DNA from: Flammeovirgaceae bacterium UBA2366 | GTDB lineage: Bacteria; Bacteroidota; Bacteroidia; Cytophagales; Cyclobacteriaceae | Direction of reading: 5' to 3' | NCBI GenBank assembly: GCA_002344065.1 | Contig: DDTK01000007.1 | Coordinates: forward strand, 222,749 to 286,748 | DNA length: 64,000 bases | Shown here: positions 1 through 9,200 of the stretch, piece by piece | How positions within the stretch are numbered: the first letter of the stretch is position 1 | How the letters are laid out: every line of letters begins with the position of its first letter | Made by a program: the position numbers and the translations under genes | The notes under the pieces: model-generated | Databases searched by the model: none | Seen by the model: only the letters and a program-made list of their open reading frames with translations | What the model was told of the DNA's origin: nothing

Positions 1-803
1 AAAAATTAAAAAAGGCCGCTGATGATAAAAAATTAGCGAAAGTAAAACCTTCAACCTTGGCCATCACTGTGGCACAGAAGCACAAAGAAATAAAGACGGA
101 TAATGTACTTGGCTTTTTGGAGGGCACTGATAAAAAAGACGAAGTGCTTGTCATAACAGCACATTATGATCACATCGGAAAGCGCTCATCCGGTGAAGGT
201 GATTTAATTAATAATGGTGCGGATGATGATGGCTCAGGAACGGTAAGTGTAATGTCGCTGGCGAAGGCTTTTGCGCAGGCAAAGAAAGATGGTAAGGGTC
301 CACGCAGAAGTATTTTGTTCATGACCGTTACCGGAGAAGAGGAGGGTTTGCTGGGCTCACAATTCTATGCCGATAACAGCCCCGTGTTTCCGTTGGAGAA
401 AACTGTTGTTAACCTGAACATTGATATGGTGGGCAGGCGCGATCCGCAACATAAAGATAGTGCGCCTTATGTGTATGTGATCGGCTCCGATAAACTTTCA
501 AGTGAGTTGCACAGCCTTAGTGAAGAAGTGAATAAGAAATACAGCAACTTGATTTTTGATTATACCTACAATGATCAAAATCACCCCGAACGTTTGTACT
601 ACCGCTCTGATCACTGGAACTTCGCCAAGAAAAATATTCCCATCATTTTTTATTTTGATGGAATTCACGAAGATTATCACCAGCCCAGCGATGAAGTTGA
701 TAAAATTGAATTTGATTTAATGACCCAGCGCGCGCAGCTTATTTTCTACACAGCCTGGGAAATTGCTAACCGCGAAGGAAGAATTGCTGCTGATAAAAAG
801 TAA
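1..803 (+). CDS. M28-family zinc peptidase, 5' end cut by window
   Basis: The frame is open from base 3, so the true start lies upstream of the window; the visible part is about 266 codons. It carries the ordered metal-site motifs of M28 aminopeptidases: AHYDH, NNGADDDGSG, TGEEEG, NIDMVGR and a C-terminal YHQPSDE, which supply the His, bridging Asp, catalytic Glu plus metal Glu, Asp and His. Family knowledge: a two-zinc exopeptidase, usually exported, that removes N-terminal residues from peptides. The region before AHYDH would be a PA-type or N-terminal lid domain, which is missing here. A TTG at 57 is not a credible start because the frame continues upstream. It ends 7 nt before the next gene, so the two are probably co-transcribed. 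Confidence 0.9.
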   Translation, partial: KLKKAADDKKLAKVKPSTLAITVAQKHKEIKTDNVLGFLEGTDKKDEVLVITAHYDHIGKRSSGEGDLINNGADDDGSGTVSVMSLAKAFAQAKKDGKGPRRSILFMTVTGEEEGLLGSQFYADNSPVFPLEKTVVNLNIDMVGRRDPQHKDSAPYVYVIGSDKLSSELHSLSEEVNKKYSNLIFDYTYNDQNHPERLYYRSDHWNFAKKNIPIIFYFDGIHEDYHQPSDEVDKIEFDLMTQRAQLIFYTAWEIANREGRIAADKK

Positions 804-810
804 AAGTGAA

Positions 811-2397
811 ATGGATCAAGCACCATGGGGTTCAGGTATTATAATCTTTCTATTGATTGTTTGTTCGTATGCAGCAACTGGTCAATCTTTTGATCTTATC
901 ATTCGCAACGGAAAAATAATTGATGGTACCGGAAACCCGTGGTTCTATGCCGACCTGGGAGTGAAGGATGGAAAGATTGCGACTATCGGTAATCTTAAAG
1001 AAGCTGCTGCCACTACTATTCTCGATGCAAAGGGACTTGTTGTTTCTCCTGGCTTTATCGATGTGCACACCCATATCGAAGGCAATGAAATCCGCATCCC
1101 AACGGCAGGCAATTTTATTCTCGATGGTGTAACCTCAGTAGTTACCGGCAATTGTGGATCTTCTTCGTTGGATATTGCCGACTACTTTCGAAAAATCGAT
1201 AGCGTTAAAACCTCTATCAACATCGCCACACTTATCGGACATAACACGGTCAGGCGTGCGGTATTGGGCGATTATCAACGTGACCCAACAGCGGATGAAC
1301 AAAAAGCAATAGAGTTATTGGTGGAAAAGGCCATGCAGGATGGTGCCGTGGGATTATCCACCGGTTTGATTTATGTGCCGGGCACCTATTCCAAAACCGA
1401 AGAAGTAGTTGGACTGGCCAAAGCGGCAGCACGATTTGGTGGGGTGTATGCCTCGCATATCCGCAATGAAGGCGATCAGGTTACGCAAGCCATTGAGGAA
1501 GCTATCTCCATCGGGGAGGTGGCTGGTATGCCTGTCGAGATTTCACATTTTAAAGTTACCTACAAACCGAACTGGGGAAGATCAGTTCACACCCTGGAAC
1601 AGGTTGAACGTGCGCGGTTGCGTGGTGTTGATGTTACCATCGATCAATATCCTTATGTGGCCAGCAGCACAACGTTAAGCACTACCGTGCCCAGTTGGGT
1701 TTTCTCTGGCGGAAAAGATTCTGTGCTGTGGCGATTGAATGACAAAGCCACACGACAGAAGATCAAGAAGGAAATGACCGAGACACTCAAAAGTAAAAAG
1801 CTGAAGAATTACAGCTATGCTTTGATTGCGCGCTATGCTCCCGACAGCACATACAACGGAAAAACAATAACGGATGTAAACAAATTAAAGGGAAGGAAAA
1901 CCAAACCCATGGAAGAGGCAGAAACAATCCTGGAGTTGGTTGCTTCCACCGACCGGGTGCAAATGGTTTACTTCAGTATGGATGAAGCAGACTTGCGAAG
2001 GATTTTACAATACCCGTTCAACATGTTTGCATCCGATGCCGGTATTAACCGGTACGGTACCAACATGCCACACCCACGCGCCTATGGAACCAATGCACGC
2101 GTGCTCGGTCAATATGTACGTGAACTCCAACTCATCCGGCTGGAAGAAGCGATCAGGCGCATGACTTCTCTGCCTGCTACTAAATTTAACCTGCGCGATC
2201 GCGGATTATTGCGCGAAGGCATGGCCGCGGATATTGTAATTTTTGATGAAAATAAGGTAGGTGACAGAGCTACCTATGAAAAACCGCATGCCTATTCGGA
2301 AGGATTTGAGTACATTATCGTTAACGGCCAGATTACAGCCGAAAAAGGAAAACATACCGGTGTGCGCAACGGTGTGGTGTTAAAGCCTGTCCGTTGA
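811..2397 (+). CDS. N-acyl-D-amino-acid deacylase-type amidohydrolase
   Basis: 528 aa from the ATG at 811. A TTG 48 nt upstream lies inside the preceding gene and would put extra residues before the signal peptide. Residues about 10-25 form a hydrophobic signal ending near TGQS, so the enzyme is probably periplasmic. The amidohydrolase/D-aminoacylase pattern is clear: IIDGTGNPW at the N-terminal beta domain, DVHTH (His86, His88) as metal ligands, TGNCG with the Cys115 typical of D-aminoacylases, SHIRNEG and EISHFK in the barrel, FASDAG with the catalytic Asp, and a C-terminal MAADIVIFDE strand. Such enzymes hydrolyse N-acyl-D-amino acids or related dipeptides; the exact substrate is not readable. 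It follows the M28 peptidase, suggesting peptide or D-amino-acid scavenging. Confidence 0.88.
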   Translation: MDQAPWGSGIIIFLLIVCSYAATGQSFDLIIRNGKIIDGTGNPWFYADLGVKDGKIATIGNLKEAAATTILDAKGLVVSPGFIDVHTHIEGNEIRIPTAGNFILDGVTSVVTGNCGSSSLDIADYFRKIDSVKTSINIATLIGHNTVRRAVLGDYQRDPTADEQKAIELLVEKAMQDGAVGLSTGLIYVPGTYSKTEEVVGLAKAAARFGGVYASHIRNEGDQVTQAIEEAISIGEVAGMPVEISHFKVTYKPNWGRSVHTLEQVERARLRGVDVTIDQYPYVASSTTLSTTVPSWVFSGGKDSVLWRLNDKATRQKIKKEMTETLKSKKLKNYSYALIARYAPDSTYNGKTITDVNKLKGRKTKPMEEAETILELVASTDRVQMVYFSMDEADLRRILQYPFNMFASDAGINRYGTNMPHPRAYGTNARVLGQYVRELQLIRLEEAIRRMTSLPATKFNLRDRGLLREGMAADIVIFDENKVGDRATYEKPHAYSEGFEYIIVNGQITAEKGKHTGVRNGVVLKPVR

Positions 2398-2458
2398 TTT
2401 ATATAATCTGAAACCTTTATAGTGCTTCGTGCGTCTTAACCCCAAATCCATAAATTCT

Positions 2459-4105
2459 ATGATCCGTAAAACCCTGTCACTCATTCTCGTTCTTTTTTCA
2501 TTTGTTGCTTTCGCGCAAAGCACGGTTGATAATCTGGACAAAATTTTAAATGAACGCTTTTCTGCCACCGAACCTGGGGCTGCCGTTCTGGTTGTTCAAA
2601 ACGACAAGGTTCTTCTTCGTAAAGGCTACGGCATTGCCGAGATAAACCGCAAACAAGCTATTGAGCCCGACATGGTTTTTCGTATCGGTTCCATTACCAA
2701 GCAGTTTACTTCAACAGCAATTTTAAAACTGGTTGCAGAAGGGAAGCTTTCACTACAAGATGAGTTAAGTAAATATTTACCTGATTTTAAAACTCAGTAC
2801 CCTATAACAATTGAGCAACTGCTTAACCATACCTCTGGAATAAAAAGTTACACCAGTGTAGAGGAGCGTATGACCACGGAAGCAAAAAAGACAAAGGTTA
2901 GTGTACCTGACATGTTGGGGTACATCCAAAGTTACCCGGTTGATTTCAAACCCGGTGAAAAATGGGCATACAATAACTCCGCTTATTTTATTTTAGGTGC
3001 GGTAATTGAAAAAGTTACCGGTAAAACGTACAACGATTACATCAGTCAGACTTTTTTTAAGCCGTTGAAAATGAGCGCCTCCTACCCGGATGACAGTAAA
3101 CCGATTGCCAGGCAGGCTGGGGGCTATAATAAAGGAGCGGAAAATGTGTACACAATGGCCGATTATGTCCACCCCTCCATACCGTATTCAGCAGGCTCAA
3201 TTTTTTCATCGGTTGATGATCTGTGGAGATGGAATCAGGCTGTTTTCAATTATAAACTGGTGAAGAAGGAACTTCTTGATAAGGCGTGGGAACCAACCCA
3301 TACAACTTCGGGCGATGTGGAAAGTTACGGGTATGGCTGGCAGTTAGGGAAGGTTGGTGGAAGTAAGGCCATTGGGCATGGTGGCGGTATTGATGGGTTT
3401 TTGTCGTTTGAGGTGTATGTACCTGAGCTTAAAATTTATGTGTGTTTATTAGCGAATAATACCAGTGTTAACCCAGAGGATATTGCCTACACCCTGGCCG
3501 AAGAAGTTGCCGGAGTTCGCGGCAAAAAACCAGAGCCAATAATCTTAACGGCTGCACAAGGTGATGCTTATGTTGGCGTGTACAAAATCAATGATCAGGA
3601 AGAGCGCGTAATTACACGAAAAGGTGACCAATACTTCTCGCAACGAAGCGGTGGAACAAAGTTTGAGATTTACCCGTATGGTGTGGACAAATTTGCTTTT
3701 AAAGAAACCAATACCCGAATTGAATTTAAAAGAGACAATAGTGGTACGGTAACAGAAATGGAAATGCTTGATCGTTCCCTCGTAACGCGAAAATCAACAA
3801 AAACCAATAAGCCCATTCCTGCCGAACGAGAGGAGTATGTTATGAACCCAACGGATTTTGATGTGTATGTTGGTGAATACGAACTGGCACCGACATTTGT
3901 AATAAAAGTGTGGCGTGAGGAAAATAATTACAAAGCTCAGGCTACGGGCCAGCCTCCGTTTGATATCTATCCGGAAAGTGCCAGCAAATTCTTTTTGAAA
4001 GTTGTGGATGCACAGATTGAGTTTAACCGCGATGATAAGGGTACCGTAACCAGTATGATACTACACCAGGCAGGAAGGGCTATGCCGGGGAAGAAAGTGA
4101 AGTAG
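2459..4105 (+). CDS. Exported beta-lactamase-fold serine hydrolase (class C-like)
   Basis: 548 aa from the ATG at 2459; a GTG 30 nt upstream is in frame but would bury the signal peptide. Residues 1-20 are a signal ending AFAQ. The penicillin-binding/class C fold motifs are present: SxxK at Ser78-Ile-Thr-Lys81, a YNN triad at 171-173, and HGGGIDG near residue 300 in place of KTG. The C-terminal about 180 residues carry two related segments, each starting near a YVG motif (YVGVYK and YVGEYE) and ending in EFKRDN or EFNRDD. These resemble DUF3471-type lipocalin-like tails found on such hydrolases. Likely an esterase, D-peptidase or related envelope enzyme rather than a true beta-lactamase. It follows the amidohydrolase by about 60 nt on the same strand. 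Confidence 0.87.
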   Translation: MIRKTLSLILVLFSFVAFAQSTVDNLDKILNERFSATEPGAAVLVVQNDKVLLRKGYGIAEINRKQAIEPDMVFRIGSITKQFTSTAILKLVAEGKLSLQDELSKYLPDFKTQYPITIEQLLNHTSGIKSYTSVEERMTTEAKKTKVSVPDMLGYIQSYPVDFKPGEKWAYNNSAYFILGAVIEKVTGKTYNDYISQTFFKPLKMSASYPDDSKPIARQAGGYNKGAENVYTMADYVHPSIPYSAGSIFSSVDDLWRWNQAVFNYKLVKKELLDKAWEPTHTTSGDVESYGYGWQLGKVGGSKAIGHGGGIDGFLSFEVYVPELKIYVCLLANNTSVNPEDIAYTLAEEVAGVRGKKPEPIILTAAQGDAYVGVYKINDQEERVITRKGDQYFSQRSGGTKFEIYPYGVDKFAFKETNTRIEFKRDNSGTVTEMEMLDRSLVTRKSTKTNKPIPAEREEYVMNPTDFDVYVGEYELAPTFVIKVWREENNYKAQATGQPPFDIYPESASKFFLKVVDAQIEFNRDDKGTVTSMILHQAGRAMPGKKVK

Positions 4106-4108
4106 GCG

Positions 4109-4639
4109 TTATTCAAGCGCCTTTTCTACGATTTTTATGGCGATAGATTTCTTATCGGTAAAATCCGTTTTGCGCATGTCAACGTAAAGTTGAACATCAG
4201 TATAAAATACACTTAGGCGGGAGTTTCCTTCGCCCCAAAAGGCAGCCTTCTCACCAACATTCAATGACACAGGCTCAAGGGAATCACTTGCCTTGAACAT
4301 GGCCAGCGATTCTGCCACCTTTTCAATGTTACCAAACGTGCTGAATACGTACGCAAATTTTATCTCCTTTCCGAAATCATTCCAATTGTAGGAACAGTAA
4401 TGCCCGGTGGTTCCATCATACCCCGAAACACTTCCCATTTCTTCAGCGATACCTGTGATGGTGGCCACTTCAGCGATAGTAAGAAAAGCACAAACCTGAG
4501 ATTTAAGATTGGCTTTCAGGGTTTCCGTATCCACTTCCTTTGAAGGAGTAGCTGTTTCAACTGTCGATTCTTGTTTACTACTACAAGCAACCAAGCCGAG
4601 TGTAATGAGTACAATGAAAGAATGAGTATATCGGTTCAT
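4109..4639 (-). CDS. Small lipoprotein of unknown function
   Basis: 176 aa. The N-terminus has a short hydrophobic segment and a lipobox ending LVAC (Cys19) followed by SSK, so a lipid-anchored envelope protein is likely. After a Glu/Thr-rich linker the globular part starts CAFLTIAEVATITG and contains a second and third Cys (one in HYCSYNW), then FYTDVQLYVDMR. The CxxLT.xEV.xxxG opening is loosely reminiscent of DUF3558-type small lipoproteins, but I cannot confirm family membership. It converges with the serine hydrolase gene, with stop codons only 3 nt apart. No promoter stands out upstream. Confidence 0.7.
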   Translation of the reverse strand: MNRYTHSFIVLITLGLVACSSKQESTVETATPSKEVDTETLKANLKSQVCAFLTIAEVATITGIAEEMGSVSGYDGTTGHYCSYNWNDFGKEIKFAYVFSTFGNIEKVAESLAMFKASDSLEPVSLNVGEKAAFWGEGNSRLSVFYTDVQLYVDMRKTDFTDKKSIAIKIVEKALE

Positions 4640-4847
4640 AAAATTTTAATATGATTAAAGATATTCCCTAAAGCCAAATGATACAAATTATTTACTTTTC
4701 AGAAACCTTGTCATAACATTCTTGTGTAAGCACCGGTGTCCAAATAGTGGGTTGTTCATAACCTTACGGAGCTAAGTATGTTACATCTTATCTAAAATAT
4801 TGGAATCAAATACGTCTCTATACGTACAATGCTGGAAAATCAATACA

Positions 4848-5735
4848 TCAATCCATCGGCACATTCACATGCCGTTCAGCATGATAGGATGAACGAACCA
4901 ACGGACCGGATTCAACATATTTCAATCCGCGTTTCAAACCTTCTTCACGGTACATATCAAAAGTTTCGGGGTGAATGAACTCGGCTACCTCAATGTGCAT
5001 TTTGGTGGGCTGTAAATATTGACCGAGCGTAAGAATCATCAATCCGTTTTCGGCCAGATCATCCATGGCCTTAAATACTTCTTCTTTGGTTTCGCCAAGC
5101 CCAAGCATAATACCCGACTTGGTGCGCTTGCCGGCTTCACGTGTGCGTTTTATTTGTTCAAGGCTTCGCTCGTATTTTGCCTGTGGTCGCACAATGCGAT
5201 AAAGACGGCCAACAGTCTCCATGTTATGGCTTACCACTTCCTGCCCGCCTTCAATCATGCGATAGAGTGCATCCCAGTTTCCTTTGGTGTCAGGAATGAG
5301 TGTTTCAATAGTTGTGTCCGGACTAATCTGTTTTGTTTGCACTACGGTTTGGTACCAGATTTCCGCACCGCGGTCTTTTAACTCATCGCGGTTCACCGAT
5401 GTGATAACGGCATGTTTTACGCCCATTAATTTAATGGCTTCAGCAACGCGTCTGGGCTCATCTGTGTCGTATTCAGGCGGCCTTCCGGTAGCTACTGCAC
5501 AAAAAGTACAACTGCGGGTACAAACATTTCCTAAAATCATAAAGGTGGCAGTACCTGCACCCCAGCATTCGCCCATGTTGGGGCAATTACCGCTTTCGCA
5601 GATGGTGTGCAGTTTATGTTCGTCCACCAGCCTGCGCACCTTGGCATATTCCGGGCCAACCGGCAACTTTACGCGAAGCCAGTTCGGTTTGCGTTGGCGG
5701 GTTTGTTCGGGAGATATGGTGGGTAGTTCGATCAT
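4848..5735 (-). CDS. lipA: Lipoyl synthase
   Basis: 295 aa, the usual length. A radical-SAM sulfur insertase that adds two sulfurs to octanoylated lipoyl domains. Both iron-sulfur sites are visible: the auxiliary cluster motif CESGNCPNMGEC in the N-terminal third and the radical-SAM motif CTRSCTFC just after. The C-terminal RSSYHA motif supplies the Ser ligand of the auxiliary cluster. It lies 74 nt downstream of gcvH, whose product is one of its substrates, so co-expression from the gcvH promoter is plausible. The 74-nt spacer holds an inverted repeat (separate entry). Confidence 0.97.
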   Translation of the reverse strand: MIELPTISPEQTRQRKPNWLRVKLPVGPEYAKVRRLVDEHKLHTICESGNCPNMGECWGAGTATFMILGNVCTRSCTFCAVATGRPPEYDTDEPRRVAEAIKLMGVKHAVITSVNRDELKDRGAEIWYQTVVQTKQISPDTTIETLIPDTKGNWDALYRMIEGGQEVVSHNMETVGRLYRIVRPQAKYERSLEQIKRTREAGKRTKSGIMLGLGETKEEVFKAMDDLAENGLMILTLGQYLQPTKMHIEVAEFIHPETFDMYREEGLKRGLKYVESGPLVRSSYHAERHVNVPMD

Positions 5736-5748
5736 GCTTTTATCGTTG

Positions 5749-5796
5749 TTCGTTGTTTGTTATTCGCTAATAATTTGGCTAACAACTAACAACGAA
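5749..5796. repeat. Imperfect inverted repeat between gcvH and lipA
   Basis: TTCGTTGTT at 5749-5757 is exactly complementary to AACAACGAA at 5788-5796 across a 30-nt AT-rich loop. The flanks repeat the same words (GTTGTT on the left, CAACAAC on the right). It could fold in the gcvH-lipA transcript as a processing or partial termination hairpin, or be a copy of a dispersed intergenic element. No tail of Ts follows directly in the transcribed direction. Confidence 0.5.
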
Positions 5797-5809
5797 AAAC
5801 CAACAACTT

Positions 5810-6190
5810 TTATTTACCAATAAGTTCCTTGTACTGATCGGCTGTGAGCAAACCATCAACGTCAGCCGAATTTTTTACTTCCACTTTTACCATCCAACCT
5901 TCGCCATAGGGGTCTGCATTTACTTTTTCAGGACTTCCGTCAAGTGCCGGATTAACTTCCAGTACTATTCCGCTCACGGGCATGTATAAATCTGAAACGG
6001 TTTTTACGGCTTCTACGGTACCAAAAACATCGTGTTGGTTTACATCTTGCCCTACGGTATTGATGTCGATGTAAACAATATCGCCCAGTTCGCCTTGCGC
6101 AAAATCGGTAATGCCAACAATGGCGGTGTTTCCATTAAGTTTTACCCATTCGTGGTCTTTGGTGTACTTCAAATCGGAAGGAATATTCAT
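5810..6190 (-). CDS. gcvH: Glycine cleavage system H protein
   Basis: 126 aa, standard length. The lipoyl-carrier domain carries the attachment Lys63 in EAVKTVSDLYMPVSG, with the family N-terminus YTKDHEW. GcvH shuttles the aminomethyl group of glycine between the P, T and L proteins; the other cleavage genes are not in this window. It sits directly downstream of sprA, with 64 nt between, and upstream of lipA. As I recall, the sprA-gcvH adjacency recurs in Bacteroidota. A good -7 element in the spacer suggests its own promoter. Confidence 0.97.
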   Translation of the reverse strand: MNIPSDLKYTKDHEWVKLNGNTAIVGITDFAQGELGDIVYIDINTVGQDVNQHDVFGTVEAVKTVSDLYMPVSGIVLEVNPALDGSPEKVNADPYGEGWMVKVEVKNSADVDGLLTADQYKELIGK

Positions 6191-6210
6191 ATACGTTGTG
6201 ATTTAGGCCC

Positions 6211-6243
6211 CAAATTTAGCACAATTGTTAATTGACGAGACAA
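6211..6243 (-). promoter_or_regulatory. Predicted Bacteroidota promoter for gcvH-lipA
   Basis: Read on the minus strand, a perfect TAnnTTTG -7 element (TAAATTTG) lies at 6218-6211, with a TTG at 6243-6241 as a possible -33 element 22 nt upstream. The expected 5' leader is about 15 nt, typical for the phylum. It lies entirely in the 64-nt gap after sprA. Confidence 0.5.
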
Positions 6244-6254
6244 TTACCCGGTAA

Positions 6255-9200
6255 TTATTGGGCTAAACTAAACCTCACCTGGAAGCCAAAGCGGGTAGTT
6301 GCCCTGCGGAAGGAGTTGGAGACTTGCGGATCGTTGATTGTCCGTTCAAAATACATCTGCACATTCAACTTCTGATTTACCACGTAGCTGATGTTTGGCC
6401 TGAGCTGGAAGTTAATATTACCATTGGTAAGTACATTCAACTCTTCAATTTTACGTTGAATGGTCGACTGATCGCTCACCGTCAGGTTCATCCGGAAGGT
6501 CACATCATTCTTCAACACAATGGTTCGTCCGTTTGATTTGATGGGCAACTTCATGTTGTTTTTGGTATACCCCAGCTCCATGGACACATCCTTGCTATTG
6601 ACTTCAGTTACCTGGGCATTGGAAATATTCATAGCCAGCTCGCGCTTGGTTTTATATTCGGCCCGCGCAGTTAAGCGGCTTTTGGTTCGAAGGTTAACAC
6701 CAATCAGCGGTTGGAATGATTCTGTAATTAATGCCTGGCTGATAATATAAATGGGTACAGGTCTTCCGGCTTCATTCGTGAGGTTGGAGAAAATTCCATT
6801 ATTATATTTCTCGAGGGGTACGTTGATACCTACATCGTTTGGATTTTCGTATTGTAATGAGTTCGAATAATTTAAAACCGAATAGGTTGCTGCATAGGCA
6901 TGTGAGATGGTAATGGATTGAAACAGGTTTTTAAAGAATTCAATTTTGTTCAAACCGTTGTAATCAATTCGCCAACCGGGTAATGGAGTTTTAGGGAATG
7001 GACTTAAGTTTATTTTGTCTGCGCTTTTGCCACTGTAGGCTGCAATAAACGCAGGGATAACCACATCCTGACTGATGGAGTCATATTCGAAGTTAGGGTT
7101 CACCTGCCGGAATCTTTCCTGAATGGTGAGTAAATTTTGCTCAAACTGTTTAAAGGTTGTTGATTCAAGATTGTTGTTGTCGGGTCTAAACGTTGTTTTA
7201 ATAGCGATGGTTGAAATCCTGTAACTTCCATAGCGACTTGGATTCAGGGATATGTAATTGTTTTCTAAGTCATCATACCTGAAAATCTCCTGATAGCCAT
7301 CGGTAATATCCTTCTTAAGATCCAATTGAATTTTTAAATCCGCTGAAGGGTCAACGTTTGCACGACCGCTAAAAGAACGGGTAGATGTTTGGGTGAAGGG
7401 TAATGTTAATGAAGTAGTTTTTACCAGCCAGTCATTTTCAGCGGCTTTAAACCTTATGTTGGGATTCTGACTTCCAAAGATGAAATCCCAGCCGGGTGCA
7501 TTAAATCCTTTGTCCATACCAAACAAATGGGCATTAGGTTCAAAGCCTGGCAGTATAGTTCCTTCTGTAACGGTGTATGTACCGTTGATGGAGCGAACAG
7601 ACATCAGCAAACGCAAAAATCCCTTAATAATCGGTGGGGTAGTTTGTGTTTTTACCGTATCCGGTTTTTGATTGGGCTGTGGCCGCGTTGTTGTTGGGCG
7701 TGGGGGATTATTTATATTTTTAAGAAAGCCAACTTTGTTATAAAGCTTCACCATGTCAAGTCGGCCAGACAATGTTTGGTCTCGATTGTTTTGAATAGTA
7801 TTTCGGAAATCGAGGTTATCGGGTAAGTCAATCACCTCACCGGGTTTGTCGGGTCGGTTTACAGGCCCTGCCATCCAGTTATAATTTGCCTGGAAGCGAT
7901 ACTCAGCCCCAATCCAATCGGTAATCGGAAACTTGTCTAGCGGGATAATGTAGTTTACCGTAACGCTTTGGTCAAAATTCTTCATCCGACCAAAACGCTT
8001 AAGATTGGTTAATACACTATCGCGCTTTTCACTGGTATTGATATCACCTTCAGGTTCATCAACAATCGCATTGGCTCGCGCAGCATAATTGAAGGATAGA
8101 CTTTTAGAAAGATTCCACTGCAAATTATAGATGCGATTAAACGTGAAGTACTTCAGGTAGTTCGATTCAGAATTCGACAATGAATTGCGGTAGACGATTT
8201 TAGAGAACGATCGATCCAGGTCTCCCCGAACCATAATATTATTGGGCAAAAAACTCAGGTTAAAATCTTTTATAAACTTCAAATAGGGTGATTTAAGTCC
8301 TTCAGAATTTTTGAAAGGCTCAACCCCGGCTCCTTTCGGTGAAAAATTGTATGCTACGGAACCACCTATGTCTTTCTTCAATGACTCGGCAATGGTGAAG
8401 CTTTGCCGCACATTGTCGCTGTAGCGGTAGCTGAACGATAAATTTTCGATATCCCACAGATGTGCTTTAGCCTGCGGGTTCACTTTAGTCTTTCTTACGT
8501 TTGTGAAGTTCATGCTTCTGCGCACTTCACGATCGCGGATGAGTTTAACATAGTCATCTTTTTCTTCTTGCGTATTAAAGGATGCCAGTGCCGCATCCAG
8601 TTTTTGATCGGGGTTGGCAGGGTCGTAGTTGGGGTTAATGGTGGTGCTTTGATAACTCAGCAACATGGGTACTTTAATACCATGATTTCCGGGAATCAGT
8701 TTATCGACATTCACATTGGCGGTTACATCATACGCAAAAGTTTCTTCACGGGTGCGTTCACTTATTTTTGAACTCACGCTTCCAAAACCATAAGTCATGT
8801 AGCGCATAGAACCTGATACCATAGCAAAATCAGCAAGCTTGGCGTTAAGCGTTGTGTTTACCGCCCAGCCGGCAGTCCTGTCGAAGTCGGTTAACCGAAG
8901 TTCATTGGCCCATACGCAAACTGAGTACGGCCGGTTGTTACTTGTGCGTGGATTCCGTACACCAATCATAATCACCCGTACACTGCTCAGGTCGGGTCGG
9001 CCCAATACCCGCACGCCATGTTTACCAAATTGGGCAGGTCCTTGTTGCGGATACAATTCATCCAGCGAAAATCCCTCACGATCTCGCCTGGCTTTCAGAC
9101 CATATAAATCCTTAAGGTAGAAATCGAACTCGTTTTCAGAGGGCCAGATGTCAGTTGCTGATATAGCAGAGCCTGGTGTGATTTTTAGCGGTAGCTCCAC

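Noticed and set aside
2459..4105. A class C beta-lactamase resistance gene
   Set aside because: SxxK and YxN fit, but the KTG position is HGG and the C-terminal tails match general serine hydrolases, so resistance is not supported.
4640..4847. A possible gene or RNA in the 208-nt gap before lipA
   Set aside because: No frame with coding character, no tRNA-like arms and no clear palindrome were found. It looks like plain AT-rich spacer.
5284..5823. A 179-codon open frame on the plus strand over lipA
   Set aside because: It lies antisense to a confidently identified lipA, has no family motifs, and reflects codon bias of the minus-strand gene.
6242..6256. Perfect palindrome AATTACC-C-GGTAATT at the sprA stop, upstream of gcvH
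   Set aside because: It overlaps the sprA stop codon and could be a chance arrangement. Without copies elsewhere I do not claim an operator.
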